From: JAUQQI01 sp042408785
Lineage (GTDB): Bacteria > Chloroflexota > Dehalococcoidia > JAUQQI01
Direction of reading: 5' to 3'
DNA: 23,275 bases
Assembly (NCBI GenBank): GCA_042408785.1
Contig: JBHOQU010000139.1
Location: forward strand, 1-23,275
This document shows, one piece after another, positions 1 through 7,014 of this stretch. A program made the position numbers and the translations under genes. Within the stretch, counting starts at the first letter, position 1. Each line of letters opens with the position of its first letter. The notes under the pieces were generated by a model, which was not told where the DNA came from, made no database searches, and worked only from the letters and a program-made list of their open reading frames with translations.

Positions 1-1
1 C

Positions 2-769
2 TTCTGGGCCCGGGCCGGGGTGGCCGCCTCCGTGACCGTGCCGGGGTCGCACCCGCCCCACCAGCGGGGCGGGATGGGGGACCACATGACCGGGGCGATT
101 GCGGCCGGGGCCATCGCGGCCGCGCTTCTGGCCCGGGAGAGGACGGGCCGGGGCCAGCGGGTGAGCGTGCCGCTTCTGAGCGTCGGGGCCTACATGATGG
201 GCTGGGACCTGAGCATGGTCCTGCGGCTCGGGACCCGCATCGAGACCACCGACCGCTACCACCCCCGCAATCCCCTGATGAACTGCTACCGGGACCGGGA
301 CGGCCGCTGGTTCTGGCTCATCGGCCTCCAGAGCGACCGGCACTGGCCGGACCTGTGCCGGGCCATCGGCCGGGAGGATCTGCAGTCCGACCCCCGCTTC
401 GCCACGGCCAGGGCCCGGGCCGAGAACGCCCCCGAGCTGGTGGCCGAGCTGGACCGGGTCTTTGCCGCCAAACCCCTGGCCGAGTGGGCCGAGGCCTTCG
501 ACCGGCACGGGGTCTGGTGGGCCCCGGTGCAAACCCTCAATGACCTGGCCGCCGACCCGGTGGCAGAGGCGGCCGGAACGTTCGTGGAGGTGCCGGGGCC
601 GGAAGGCCCCATCCGGATGGTGTCGGGTCCGGTGGATTTCTCGGAAACCCGCTGGTCGCCCCGCGGGCCTGCCCCCGAGCTCGGCCAGCACACCGAAGAG
701 GTGCTCCTGGGGCTGGGGTACTCCTGGGCCGATTTGGAACGGCTCAAGGCCGAGGGTGTAATAATCTGA
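2..769 (+). CDS. CaiB/BaiF-type (class III) CoA-transferase, C-terminal part
   Basis: The reading frame is already open at the left edge (codons FWARAGVAAS), so this is the 3' part of a longer gene; about 255 residues are visible of a usual 380-430. The segment GDHMTGAIAAG followed by ARERTGRGQRVSV is the signature of family III CoA-transferases. The Asp of GDHMTG (nt 80-82) aligns with what I recall as the catalytic aspartate of formyl-CoA transferase, which forms an acyl-aspartyl intermediate. The rest (RNPLMNCYRDRDGRWFWL, then GPVDFSETRWSPRGPAPELGQHTEEVL) is the typical small domain and C-terminal tail. The family moves CoA between carboxylic acids or racemises acyl-CoAs in the cytoplasm. 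The substrate cannot be told from this part. The next gene is a dehydrogenase 58 bases downstream, so a shared catabolic pathway is possible but not shown. An internal ATG-like start is not needed because the frame extends upstream. Confidence 0.9.
   Translation, partial: FWARAGVAASVTVPGSHPPHQRGGMGDHMTGAIAAGAIAAALLARERTGRGQRVSVPLLSVGAYMMGWDLSMVLRLGTRIETTDRYHPRNPLMNCYRDRDGRWFWLIGLQSDRHWPDLCRAIGREDLQSDPRFATARARAENAPELVAELDRVFAAKPLAEWAEAFDRHGVWWAPVQTLNDLAADPVAEAAGTFVEVPGPEGPIRMVSGPVDFSETRWSPRGPAPELGQHTEEVLLGLGYSWADLERLKAEGVII
734..762 (+). promoter_or_regulatory. Candidate sigma-A promoter for the alcohol dehydrogenase gene
   Basis: TTGGAA (734-739), a 17-base spacer and TGTAAT (757-762) lie inside the last codons of the CoA-transferase gene. 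The ATG of the dehydrogenase is 66 bases further on, preceded by GGAGGAGG (811-818). The -35 box matches the consensus in 4 of 6 positions and the -10 in 5 of 6. The two genes could equally be cotranscribed. Confidence 0.3.
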
Positions 770-827
770 CGAGAAAACCGGCCGGGAACCGGCCGAGGGC
801 TGAGACCTTCGGAGGAGGAAAACGGCT

Positions 828-1940
828 ATGCCCAGGCAGGTCAGGGCGGCGGTTCTTTACGAGTCCGGCAAGCCCATGGTCGTCGAAACGGTGGACTTAG
901 AGGGCCCCAGGGCGGGGGAGGTGCTGGTGCGCATCGGGGCCACCGGGGTGTGTCACTCGGATTACCACGTGATCAAGGGGGAATGGTCCCTGCCCCTGCC
1001 CATGGTGCTGGGCCACGAGGCGGCGGGCGTCGTCGAGGAGGTGGGGCCGGGGGTCACCATGGTCAAGCCCGGGGACCACGTGATCTTAAACTTTCGGGCC
1101 CACTGCGGGCGGTGCTATTACTGCAACATCGGCCGGCCGGTGCTCTGCGACGGCATCCCGACGTCCCGCTGGGTGATGTTCGACGGCACAACCCGCCTGA
1201 GCAAGGGGGGTCGGCCCATCTATCACATGGCCCGGGTGGCATCCTTCGCCGAGTACGCGGTGGTGCCGGAGACGGGGGCGGTGCCGGTTCGGAAAGATGT
1301 GCCCCTGGACCGGGCGGCCCTGATCGGCTGCGCCGTAATGACCGGGGTCGGGGCGGTGGTAAACACCGCCAGGGTTCCGGCCGGGAGCAGCGTGGCGGTC
1401 ATCGGCTGCGGCGGGGTCGGCCTTAACATCATCCAGGGCGCCGCCCTGGTCGGGGCCGACCCCATCATCGCCATCGACGTCCTCGAGGCGAAACTGGGCT
1501 ATGCCCGGGAGTTCGGGGCCACCCACACGGTGGATGCGACCCAGACGGACCCGGTGGCGGAGGTGCGGCGGATCACCGGGGGCGGGGTGGATTTTGCCTT
1601 CGAGGCCATCGGCCGCGCCCGGACCATCCGGCAGGCCTACGAGCTGACCCGGCCCGGGGGCACCACGGTGGTGGTGGGAATGGCGCCGGAAGGGGAGGAG
1701 GTGGCCATAAACGCCCTGTCTCTGCCCCGGACGGAGAAGGCGATTATGGGCTGCTGGTACGGGTCGGCCCGGCCGTGGGTGGACCTGCCCCGGCTGGCCG
1801 AACTTTACCTGGCCGGCAAGGTTAAAGTCGACCCCCTCATCAGCCGCCATTACACCCTGGACGAGATAAACGAGGCCTTTGAAGCCCTCGGCCGGGGCGA
1901 GCTTAAACGGGGGGTTATCGTCTTCGGCCCGACGGCCTAG
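828..1940 (+). CDS. Zinc-dependent medium-chain alcohol dehydrogenase
   Basis: A full-length 370-residue member of the zinc MDR (alcohol dehydrogenase) superfamily, oxidising an alcohol to an aldehyde or ketone with NAD(P). The catalytic zinc ligands are visible as Cys42 (GVCHSD), His63 with Glu64 (GHEAAG) and Cys168 (IGCAVMTG). The structural zinc loop has Cys93, Cys96, Cys99 and Cys107. The Rossmann motif is GCGGVG at 193-198, and Asp217 at the end of the second strand suggests NAD rather than NADP. Start: ATG with GGAGGAGG nine bases upstream. The overall pattern resembles the class III / NDMA-dependent / mycothiol-type branch rather than short tetrameric yeast-type enzymes, but the substrate is not predictable. 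It follows the CoA-transferase gene and precedes, after 119 bases, the separately promoted perR. Confidence 0.92.
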   Translation: MPRQVRAAVLYESGKPMVVETVDLEGPRAGEVLVRIGATGVCHSDYHVIKGEWSLPLPMVLGHEAAGVVEEVGPGVTMVKPGDHVILNFRAHCGRCYYCNIGRPVLCDGIPTSRWVMFDGTTRLSKGGRPIYHMARVASFAEYAVVPETGAVPVRKDVPLDRAALIGCAVMTGVGAVVNTARVPAGSSVAVIGCGGVGLNIIQGAALVGADPIIAIDVLEAKLGYAREFGATHTVDATQTDPVAEVRRITGGGVDFAFEAIGRARTIRQAYELTRPGGTTVVVGMAPEGEEVAINALSLPRTEKAIMGCWYGSARPWVDLPRLAELYLAGKVKVDPLISRHYTLDEINEAFEALGRGELKRGVIVFGPTA

Positions 1941-1998
1941 GCGCCGGTACCGGAAAGGCCCAGGCGGTCAACCGTCCCCGGGCCGGGAAGTCGGCAGT

Positions 1999-2027
1999 TT
2001 GACAAAGCCGGGGTCGAGAGTTAAAAT
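1999..2027 (+). promoter_or_regulatory. Promoter of the perR-Mn catalase operon
   Basis: TTGACA (1999-2004), exactly 17 bases, then TAAAAT (2022-2027): a near-consensus sigma-A promoter. It stands out against very GC-rich surroundings. The expected transcription start near 2034 falls inside the operator described at 2027-2041, and the leader to the GTG at 2060 is short. Confidence 0.8.
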
Positions 2028-2041
2028 TAGACGAGTTCTAA
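2027..2041 (+). promoter_or_regulatory. PerR-box-like operator
   Basis: The 15-base inverted repeat TTAGA-N5-TCTAA overlaps the last base of the -10 element and covers the expected start site. The known PerR/Fur-type box of Bacillus (TTAnAATnATTnTAA) is also a 15-base palindrome with TTA and TAA ends, so size and ends agree while the inner bases differ. The position predicts repression by blocking RNA polymerase. Autoregulation by the gene just downstream is inferred. Confidence 0.6.
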
Positions 2042-2059
2042 GACCAGGTATAAGACCGG

Positions 2060-2485
2060 GTGGCTGATTTTAACCTTACCCGGCACCGCCAGGTGGTGCT
2101 GGAGGTCCTCAGGCGGGCCGAAAAGCACCTGACGGCCCAGGAAATCTACGACCGGGTCCGCCAGGTACTGCCGGGCACCGCCTACGCCACCGTCTACAAC
2201 GCCCTCGCCTACCTGGTGGACCGCGGCCTTGTCCAGGAGGTCCGCCTCGGCGAGGGGCCGGCCCTCTACGACCCAAACGTGGACCGCCACGATCACCTCA
2301 TCTGCCGCCGCTGCCGCCGGGTGCTGGACTATCAGTTCCCCGACCTGGTCCCCAACCTGGTGCGGGTGGCCGCGGAGACCGGCTTTGAGGTGGAGCGGGC
2401 CCACGTCATCGTCGAGGGCCTCTGCCCCGAGTGCCGGAGCCAGACGCGGGCGTCAGCCCCCGGGGCGGGAATTCCCCGGGAATAA
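2060..2485 (+). CDS. perR: PerR-type peroxide-sensing Fur family repressor
   Basis: A 141-residue Fur-family metalloregulator: N-terminal winged helix (residues 1-68, with the recognition part TAYATVYNALAYL) and a C-terminal dimerisation domain. The structural zinc cysteines are Cys82/Cys85 and Cys122/Cys125. The residues that hold the regulatory metal in Bacillus PerR all have counterparts: His23, Asp71, His77, His79 and Asp90. Asp rather than Glu at position 90 is the usual mark of PerR against Fur/Zur. PerR releases DNA when Fe(II)-catalysed oxidation by peroxide modifies its histidines. Start: GTG at 2060; a TAA at 2051-2053 in the same frame rules out anything longer, though the Shine-Dalgarno sequence is weak. 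Its neighbour 24 bases downstream is a catalase gene, and the palindrome over its promoter fits autoregulation. Confidence 0.88.
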   Translation: MADFNLTRHRQVVLEVLRRAEKHLTAQEIYDRVRQVLPGTAYATVYNALAYLVDRGLVQEVRLGEGPALYDPNVDRHDHLICRRCRRVLDYQFPDLVPNLVRVAAETGFEVERAHVIVEGLCPECRSQTRASAPGAGIPRE

Positions 2486-2509
2486 AACTTAACAAAGGAG
2501 GGGTGTACG

Positions 2510-3397
2510 GTGTTTCTGCGGATCGACCGGTTGCAGATTGAGCTTCCCCAACCTAAAGACCCCGACCCCAATGCCGCCGCGGCCGTCCAGGAGCTCCTCG
2601 GCGGCCGGTTCGGGGAGATGTCCACCCTGATGAACTACACCTATCAGTCCTTCAACTTCCGGGCCGGGGATAAGCTTAAGCCCTACCGGGACCTGATCGC
2701 CAACATCGCCACCGAGGAGCTGGGCCACATCGAGCTGGTAGCCGCCACCATCAACCTGCTTCTCACCGGCTCCACCAGGCCCGACAGCCCCGAAAACGCC
2801 CCCCTCCGGGCCGGCAAAGACGTTCGCAACACCCACCACTTCATCGCCACCGCCCAGACGGCCCTTGTAGGCAACTCGATGGGTGCCTTCTGGACGGGCG
2901 ACTACGTCTTTTCCAGCGGCAACCTGGTCCTGGACCTGCTGCACAACTTCTTCCTGGAGTGCGGCGCCCGGCTCCAGAAGATCCGGGTCTACGAGATGAC
3001 CACCAACCCCGTGGCCCGGGAGATGATCGGCTACCTGCTGGTTCGGGGCGGCGTCCACGCCACGGCCTACGGCAAGGCGCTGGAGACCCTTACGGGCGTC
3101 AACATCACCAAGATGCTACCCATCCCCAACATCGAAAACTCCAAGTTCCCCGAGGCCCGCAAGTACGAGTCCCAGGGGGTCCACCGGGTGCTTTACCGGT
3201 TTAGTCCCGAGGATTACAAGGATATCGCCCGCATCTGGCGGGGCCCGGCCCCGACCGGGGACGGCGAGTTGCAGGTGGTGGACGGTCCGCCGGCCGGCGG
3301 TCCCGTTCCGGTCCTGCCCGAGGTGCCGGAGGAGTTCGCCCCGGGCCTCGACCCGGCCGAGGTCGCCGAGCTGGCCAGGAAGCTGGCGGCATCTTAG
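2510..3397 (+). CDS. Manganese (non-haem) catalase
   Basis: A 295-residue dimanganese catalase converting hydrogen peroxide to water and oxygen in the cytoplasm. The four-helix-bundle ligands are visible: Glu36 (RFGEMSTLMNY), Glu70 and His73 (EELGH), Glu150 (FFLECGAR) and His183 (GGVHATAYG). The 33-residue spacing between the last two equals that of the Lactobacillus plantarum enzyme as I recall it. The C-terminal tail EEFAPGLDPAEV is also typical. Start: GTG with AAAGGAGGGG (2494-2503) just upstream. It follows the PerR-type gene by 24 bases with no terminator between them, so they almost certainly form one peroxide-inducible operon. Similar proteins are also found as spore-coat components (CotJC) in Bacillota, but no cotJ partners are present here. 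Confidence 0.95.
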   Translation: MFLRIDRLQIELPQPKDPDPNAAAAVQELLGGRFGEMSTLMNYTYQSFNFRAGDKLKPYRDLIANIATEELGHIELVAATINLLLTGSTRPDSPENAPLRAGKDVRNTHHFIATAQTALVGNSMGAFWTGDYVFSSGNLVLDLLHNFFLECGARLQKIRVYEMTTNPVAREMIGYLLVRGGVHATAYGKALETLTGVNITKMLPIPNIENSKFPEARKYESQGVHRVLYRFSPEDYKDIARIWRGPAPTGDGELQVVDGPPAGGPVPVLPEVPEEFAPGLDPAEVAELARKLAAS

Positions 3398-3410
3398 CCG
3401 GCCGTTCCGG

Positions 3411-3449
3411 GTCCGGCGTGCCCGGCAGGCCCTGCCGGGCACGCCGGAC
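3411..3449 (+). repeat. Perfect 19-bp inverted repeat after the catalase gene
   Basis: Bases 3411-3429 and 3431-3449 are exact reverse complements separated by a single C (arm begins GTCCGGCGTG and ends CCCGGCAGG). It begins 13 bases after the catalase stop and ends 8 bases before the sfsA ATG. As RNA it would form a very stable hairpin. No run of T follows on either side, so it is not a standard intrinsic terminator. It could stop or slow RNA polymerase, protect the 3' end of the catalase mRNA, or be a member of a dispersed repeat family. Confidence 0.85.
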
Positions 3450-3457
3450 GGGGCCGA

Positions 3458-4153
3458 ATGCACTGGCCGGCCCTCCTTCCGGGCACCTTTCTCCGGCGGC
3501 TTAACCGGTTTGCCGTTGAGGCAGCCGTCGGCGGCGAGGTGGTTCGGGCCCACCTGCCCAACTCCGGCCGCCTGCGGGAGCTGCTGGTGCCCGGCCACCG
3601 GGTGTGGCTTGCCCCCAGGTCGGGTCTCCGGCGCACCCCGTATGAGCTTCAGCTGGTGGAGCTTCCCGACGGGGTGCTGGTCTCGGCCGACGCCCGCCTT
3701 CCCAACCGGCTTTTCCTCGAGGCCTGGGCCGAGGGCCGGCTTCCGGAGTTTCGGGGGTTTACCCGGGCGGTTCCGGAGCCCAGGCTTGACGGCGGGCGGC
3801 TGGATTTCCGGCTGGAGGGGCCGGAGGGGGCCGCCTACGTCGAGGTGAAAAGCGTAACGCTGGTCGAAGGTGGCCTCGGCCTCTTTCCCGACGCCCCAAC
3901 CCAGCGGGGCCGGCGACACCTGGAGCTTCTGACGGCCGCCGTCCGGCGGGGCTTCGGGGCCTTCGGGGTTTTTATCATCCAGCGGCCCGATGCCCGGGGC
4001 TTTGCCCCCAACGATGCGGTGGACCCGGTCTTCGGTGGGAAGCTGCGGGAGGCGGCCCGGGCCGGCGTCCGGGTCCGGGCCTACCGCTGCCGGGTAAGCC
4101 TGGCCGAGATCGTGGTCGAAGGGCCCGTTCCCGTCTGCCTCGGGCCTATTTGA
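3458..4153 (+). CDS. sfsA: SfsA family protein (sugar fermentation stimulation protein homologue)
   Basis: A 231-residue protein matching SfsA over its whole length: an N-terminal OB-like part with AHLPNSGRL (31-39) and a C-terminal nuclease-like part with GGRLDFRLE, YVEVKSVTLVEGG and FPDAPTQRGRRHLELL. Asp116, Glu129 and Lys131 form the PD-(D/E)XK-like triad of the fold. In Escherichia coli the gene was linked to maltose metabolism and DNA binding; the biochemical role is not settled. The ATG at 3458 gives the usual family N-terminus, but its ribosome site is poor (GGGG at 3450-3453) and touches the 3' foot of the large inverted repeat. Translation may therefore depend on that hairpin. The last 8 bases overlap the 3' end of acnA on the other strand. 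Confidence 0.93.
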   Translation: MHWPALLPGTFLRRLNRFAVEAAVGGEVVRAHLPNSGRLRELLVPGHRVWLAPRSGLRRTPYELQLVELPDGVLVSADARLPNRLFLEAWAEGRLPEFRGFTRAVPEPRLDGGRLDFRLEGPEGAAYVEVKSVTLVEGGLGLFPDAPTQRGRRHLELLTAAVRRGFGAFGVFIIQRPDARGFAPNDAVDPVFGGKLREAARAGVRVRAYRCRVSLAEIVVEGPVPVCLGPI

Positions 4154-6863
4154 GCATCTGCCGGATGACGTAGGGCAGGATTCCCCCGTGCCGGTAGTAC
4201 TCCACCTCGATGGGGGTGTCCACCCGGGCGACCGCCCGGAAGGTGACGGTGGTGCCGTCCGGGCGGTGGGCCCGGACGGTGAGCTCGGCCCGGGGCCGCA
4301 GGCCGTCGGCGATCCCCTCGATGTCGTAGACCTCGTGGCCGGTCAGGCCCAGGGTTTCCCGGTTCTCACCAGGCTTAAACTGCAGGGGCAGGACCCCCAT
4401 TCCCACCAGGTTGCTCCGGTGGATCCGCTCGTAGCTTTCGGCCAGGACGGCCTTCACCCCCAGCAGCATGGTGCCCTTGGCCGCCCAGTCCCGGGAGCTG
4501 CCGGCCCCGTACTCCTTGCCGGCGACCACCAGCAGGGGGATGCCCGCCTGCCGGTACCGGGTGGCCGCCTCGTAAATAGTTAGCCGTTCGCCGGTGGGGT
4601 GGTAAAGGGTCCAGCCGCCTTCGGTATCCGGGACCAGGAGGTTGCGCAGCCGGATGTTGGCGAAGGTCCCCCGGATCATCACTTCGTGGTTGCCCCGCCG
4701 GGCGCCGTAGCTGTTAAACTCCTGGGGCGGCACGCCCCGGGAGATGAGATACTGCCCGGCCGGGCTGTTCACCGGGATGGACCCCGCCGGGGAGATGTGG
4801 TCGGTGGTGATGGAGTCGCCCAGCACCGCCAGCACCCGGGCGCCCCGAATATCCCGGAGGGGTTCGGGCTCGAGGGTAAAGTCCTTAAAGAAGGGCGGCT
4901 CTTGGACGTAGGTGGAGTTGGGGTCCCAGGCGAAGAGGTCCCCCTCGGGGACGGGCAGCTTCTGCCAGCGCTCGTCGCCGGTGAAGACCCGGGCGTAGCG
5001 GGCCCGGAACATCTCCGGCCGGACGGCCTCGGCCACCACCCGCTGGATCTCCTCGGGGGTGGGCCAGATGTCCCGCAGGTACACGGGCTCACCGTTGGGG
5101 TCGTGGCCCAGGGGCTCGCTGGCCAGGTCGATGTCCACCGTCCCGGCCAGCGCGAAGGCCACCACCAGGGGTGGGGAGGCCAGGAAGGCCATCCGGCAGT
5201 GGGGGTTTATCCGGCCCTCAAAGTTGCGGTTGCCGCTCAAGACGGCGGCCACCACCAGCCGGTTCTCCTCAACGGCCCGGGCCACCGGCTCGGGCAGGGG
5301 CCCGCTGTTGCCGATGCAGGTGGTGCAACCGAAGCCGACCACGTGGAAGCGCAGGGCCTCTAAGAAGGGCATCAGCCCGGCGGCCTCCAGGTAATCGACC
5401 ACCACCGGCGAGCCGGGGGCCAGGCTGGTCTTGACGTAAGGCTTGACGGTCAGGCCGCGCTGGACGGCCTTCTTGGCGAGCAGTCCGGCCCCCACCATGA
5501 CCGAGGGGTTGGAGGTGTTGGTGCACGAAGTGATGGCCGAGATAACCACCGCCCCGTGGCCCAGCTCGCCGTGCACTCCGTCCAGGGAAACGTCCACTTT
5601 GCGGCCGAGGAGGGTCTCGGTGGAGCCGCCGTCCGCCTCGGCCGCATCCGGCGGCAGGAAATCCCTGAAGACGGCGCGGAAGGTGCGCTTCAGTTCCCGC
5701 AGGGGCACCCGGTCCTGGGGCCGACGGGGGCCGGCGACGCTGGGCTCGATGGTGCCCAGGTCGAGCTCCACCACCTCGGTGAAGGTGGGGTCCGGGGTTT
5801 CGGCCGTCCGGAAGAGGCCCTGCTCCTTGGTGTAGGCCTCGACCAGGCCGATAAGGGCCTCGTCCCGCCCGGTCATTCGGAGGTAGCTCAGGGTTTCGTC
5901 ATCCACCGGGAAGAAGCCGATGGTCGCCCCGTATTCGGGGGCCATGTTGGCAATGGTTGCCCGGTCGGCGAGGCTGAGCTGGCTGAGGCCGGGCCCAAAG
6001 AACTCGACGAACTTGCCCACAACCCCCTTCTTGCGGAGGAGCTGGGTGACGGCCAGCACCAGGTCGGTGGCGGTGGCCCCCTCCGGGAGCTGGCCGTAAA
6101 GCTTGACCCCCACCACCTCGGGCAGGAGCATGTGGAGGGGCTGGCCGAGCATGACGGCCTCGGCCTCGATCCCCCCGACGCCCCAACCCACCACCCCGAG
6201 GCCGTTGACCATGGTGGTGTGGGAGTCGGTGCCCACCAGGGTATCGGGGAAGGCCACCGTTTCGCCGTCCTGCTGGACACTGAAGACGACCTTTGCCAGG
6301 TATTCTAGGTTCACCTGGTGGACGATGCCGGTGCCGGGGGGAACGACCCGGAAGTTGGCAAAGGCCCGCTGGGCCCAGCGCAGGAGGGTGTACCTTTCCC
6401 GGTTGCGTTCGAACTCTTTCTCGACGTTGTAAAAGAACGCGTAGGCCGAACCGAACTGGTCCACCTGAACCGAGTGGTCGATGACGAGGTCGGCCGGTAT
6501 CACGGGGTTGATGCGCCTCGGGTCGTGGCCCAGGCGGGCCACCGCCGAGCGCATGGCCGCCAGGTCGACCACCGCCGGGACCCCGGTGAAATCCTGCAGG
6601 ATAACCCGGGCCGGCATGAAGGGAATCTCCTCTTCTGGCAGGTTCCGGCCGGACCAGCGGGCGGCCGCCAGCACGTGGTCTTCGGTAACGATGCGGCCGT
6701 CGCAGTGACGCAGGACGTTCTCCAGCAGAACCTTTATGGAGAAGGGTAGCTTTGAGACCGGGGCGATGCCTTCGGCCTCGAGGCGCTTCAGGTCGTAAAA
6801 ATAGACCCGGCCGTAGGGAGTTTCCAGGGACGAGCGGCTTCCGAAGGGATTAAGCCTGGACAT
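4146..6863 (-). CDS. acnA: Aconitate hydratase A
   Basis: A 905-residue AcnA/IRP-type aconitase interconverting citrate and isocitrate in the TCA cycle. The [4Fe-4S] ligands are Cys447 (ITSCTNTSNPS), Cys513 and Cys516 (GFGCTTCIGNSGPL). The 66-residue spacing matches Escherichia coli AcnA (435, 501, 504 as I recall). Other family blocks are GVPAVVDLAAMR, VGTDSHTTMVNGLGVVGWGVGG, ITTDHISPAGSI and the swivel-domain AGKEYGAGSSRDWAAKG. I chose the ATG at 6863 because GGAGAAG lies seven bases before it; a TTG at 6881 in the same frame would add six residues but has no better site. The gene has its own promoter just upstream and its stop overlaps that of sfsA, so the pair converge tail to tail. Members of this branch can also bind RNA when iron is low, which is family knowledge only. 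Confidence 0.97.
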   Translation of the reverse strand: MSRLNPFGSRSSLETPYGRVYFYDLKRLEAEGIAPVSKLPFSIKVLLENVLRHCDGRIVTEDHVLAAARWSGRNLPEEEIPFMPARVILQDFTGVPAVVDLAAMRSAVARLGHDPRRINPVIPADLVIDHSVQVDQFGSAYAFFYNVEKEFERNRERYTLLRWAQRAFANFRVVPPGTGIVHQVNLEYLAKVVFSVQQDGETVAFPDTLVGTDSHTTMVNGLGVVGWGVGGIEAEAVMLGQPLHMLLPEVVGVKLYGQLPEGATATDLVLAVTQLLRKKGVVGKFVEFFGPGLSQLSLADRATIANMAPEYGATIGFFPVDDETLSYLRMTGRDEALIGLVEAYTKEQGLFRTAETPDPTFTEVVELDLGTIEPSVAGPRRPQDRVPLRELKRTFRAVFRDFLPPDAAEADGGSTETLLGRKVDVSLDGVHGELGHGAVVISAITSCTNTSNPSVMVGAGLLAKKAVQRGLTVKPYVKTSLAPGSPVVVDYLEAAGLMPFLEALRFHVVGFGCTTCIGNSGPLPEPVARAVEENRLVVAAVLSGNRNFEGRINPHCRMAFLASPPLVVAFALAGTVDIDLASEPLGHDPNGEPVYLRDIWPTPEEIQRVVAEAVRPEMFRARYARVFTGDERWQKLPVPEGDLFAWDPNSTYVQEPPFFKDFTLEPEPLRDIRGARVLAVLGDSITTDHISPAGSIPVNSPAGQYLISRGVPPQEFNSYGARRGNHEVMIRGTFANIRLRNLLVPDTEGGWTLYHPTGERLTIYEAATRYRQAGIPLLVVAGKEYGAGSSRDWAAKGTMLLGVKAVLAESYERIHRSNLVGMGVLPLQFKPGENRETLGLTGHEVYDIEGIADGLRPRAELTVRAHRPDGTTVTFRAVARVDTPIEVEYYRHGGILPYVIRQMLK

Positions 6864-6911
6864 GGCAACGCTTCTCCGCAAAAGATTTCGGCCTCTGAGG
6901 CTGCCGGTTAG

Positions 6912-6940
6912 ATAGTACCACCTCGGCCCGCCGGCCTCAA
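6912..6940 (-). promoter_or_regulatory. Promoter of acnA, with an adjacent small inverted repeat
   Basis: Read on the minus strand: TTGAGG (6940-6935), 17 bases, then TACTAT (6917-6912), about 49 bases before the acnA ATG. Both boxes match the consensus well (4/6 and 5/6). Immediately upstream of the -35 box, at 6944-6958, is an inverted repeat GACCG-N5-CGGTC that could be a regulator site. No known aconitase regulator motif was recognised in it. Confidence 0.6.
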
Positions 6941-6985
6941 GCGGACCGGGGTTCGGTCGAAGGGGCGCACGGCCGGGCCGTCTGC

Positions 6986-7003
6986 CCTGGCCAGAGGGCC
7001 AGG
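6986..7003 (-). terminator. Possible stem-loop terminator after the VWA gene
   Basis: CCTGGCC and GGCCAGG form a 7-bp stem with a 4-base loop, 11 bases after the stop codon of the VWA protein gene. There is no T-run after it, so termination is only suggested. It lies upstream of the acnA promoter and would insulate acnA from the VWA transcript. Confidence 0.35.
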
Positions 7004-7014
7004 AAGTCCTGGGG

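Noticed and set aside
1944..1953. CCGGTACCGG palindrome after the dehydrogenase gene as a terminator
   Set aside because: The arms are only five bases with no loop and no T-run follows; such palindromes are frequent in this CCGG-rich DNA.
1879..2067. A 62-residue open frame between the dehydrogenase gene and perR
   Set aside because: It begins inside the dehydrogenase gene, is Arg/Gly/Pro-rich, and its end covers the perR promoter and operator, which are much better supported.
4599..6749. Several plus-strand open frames of 100-254 residues opposite acnA
   Set aside because: All lie antisense to a complete aconitase and show Gly/His/Val-rich shadow composition with no ribosome sites.
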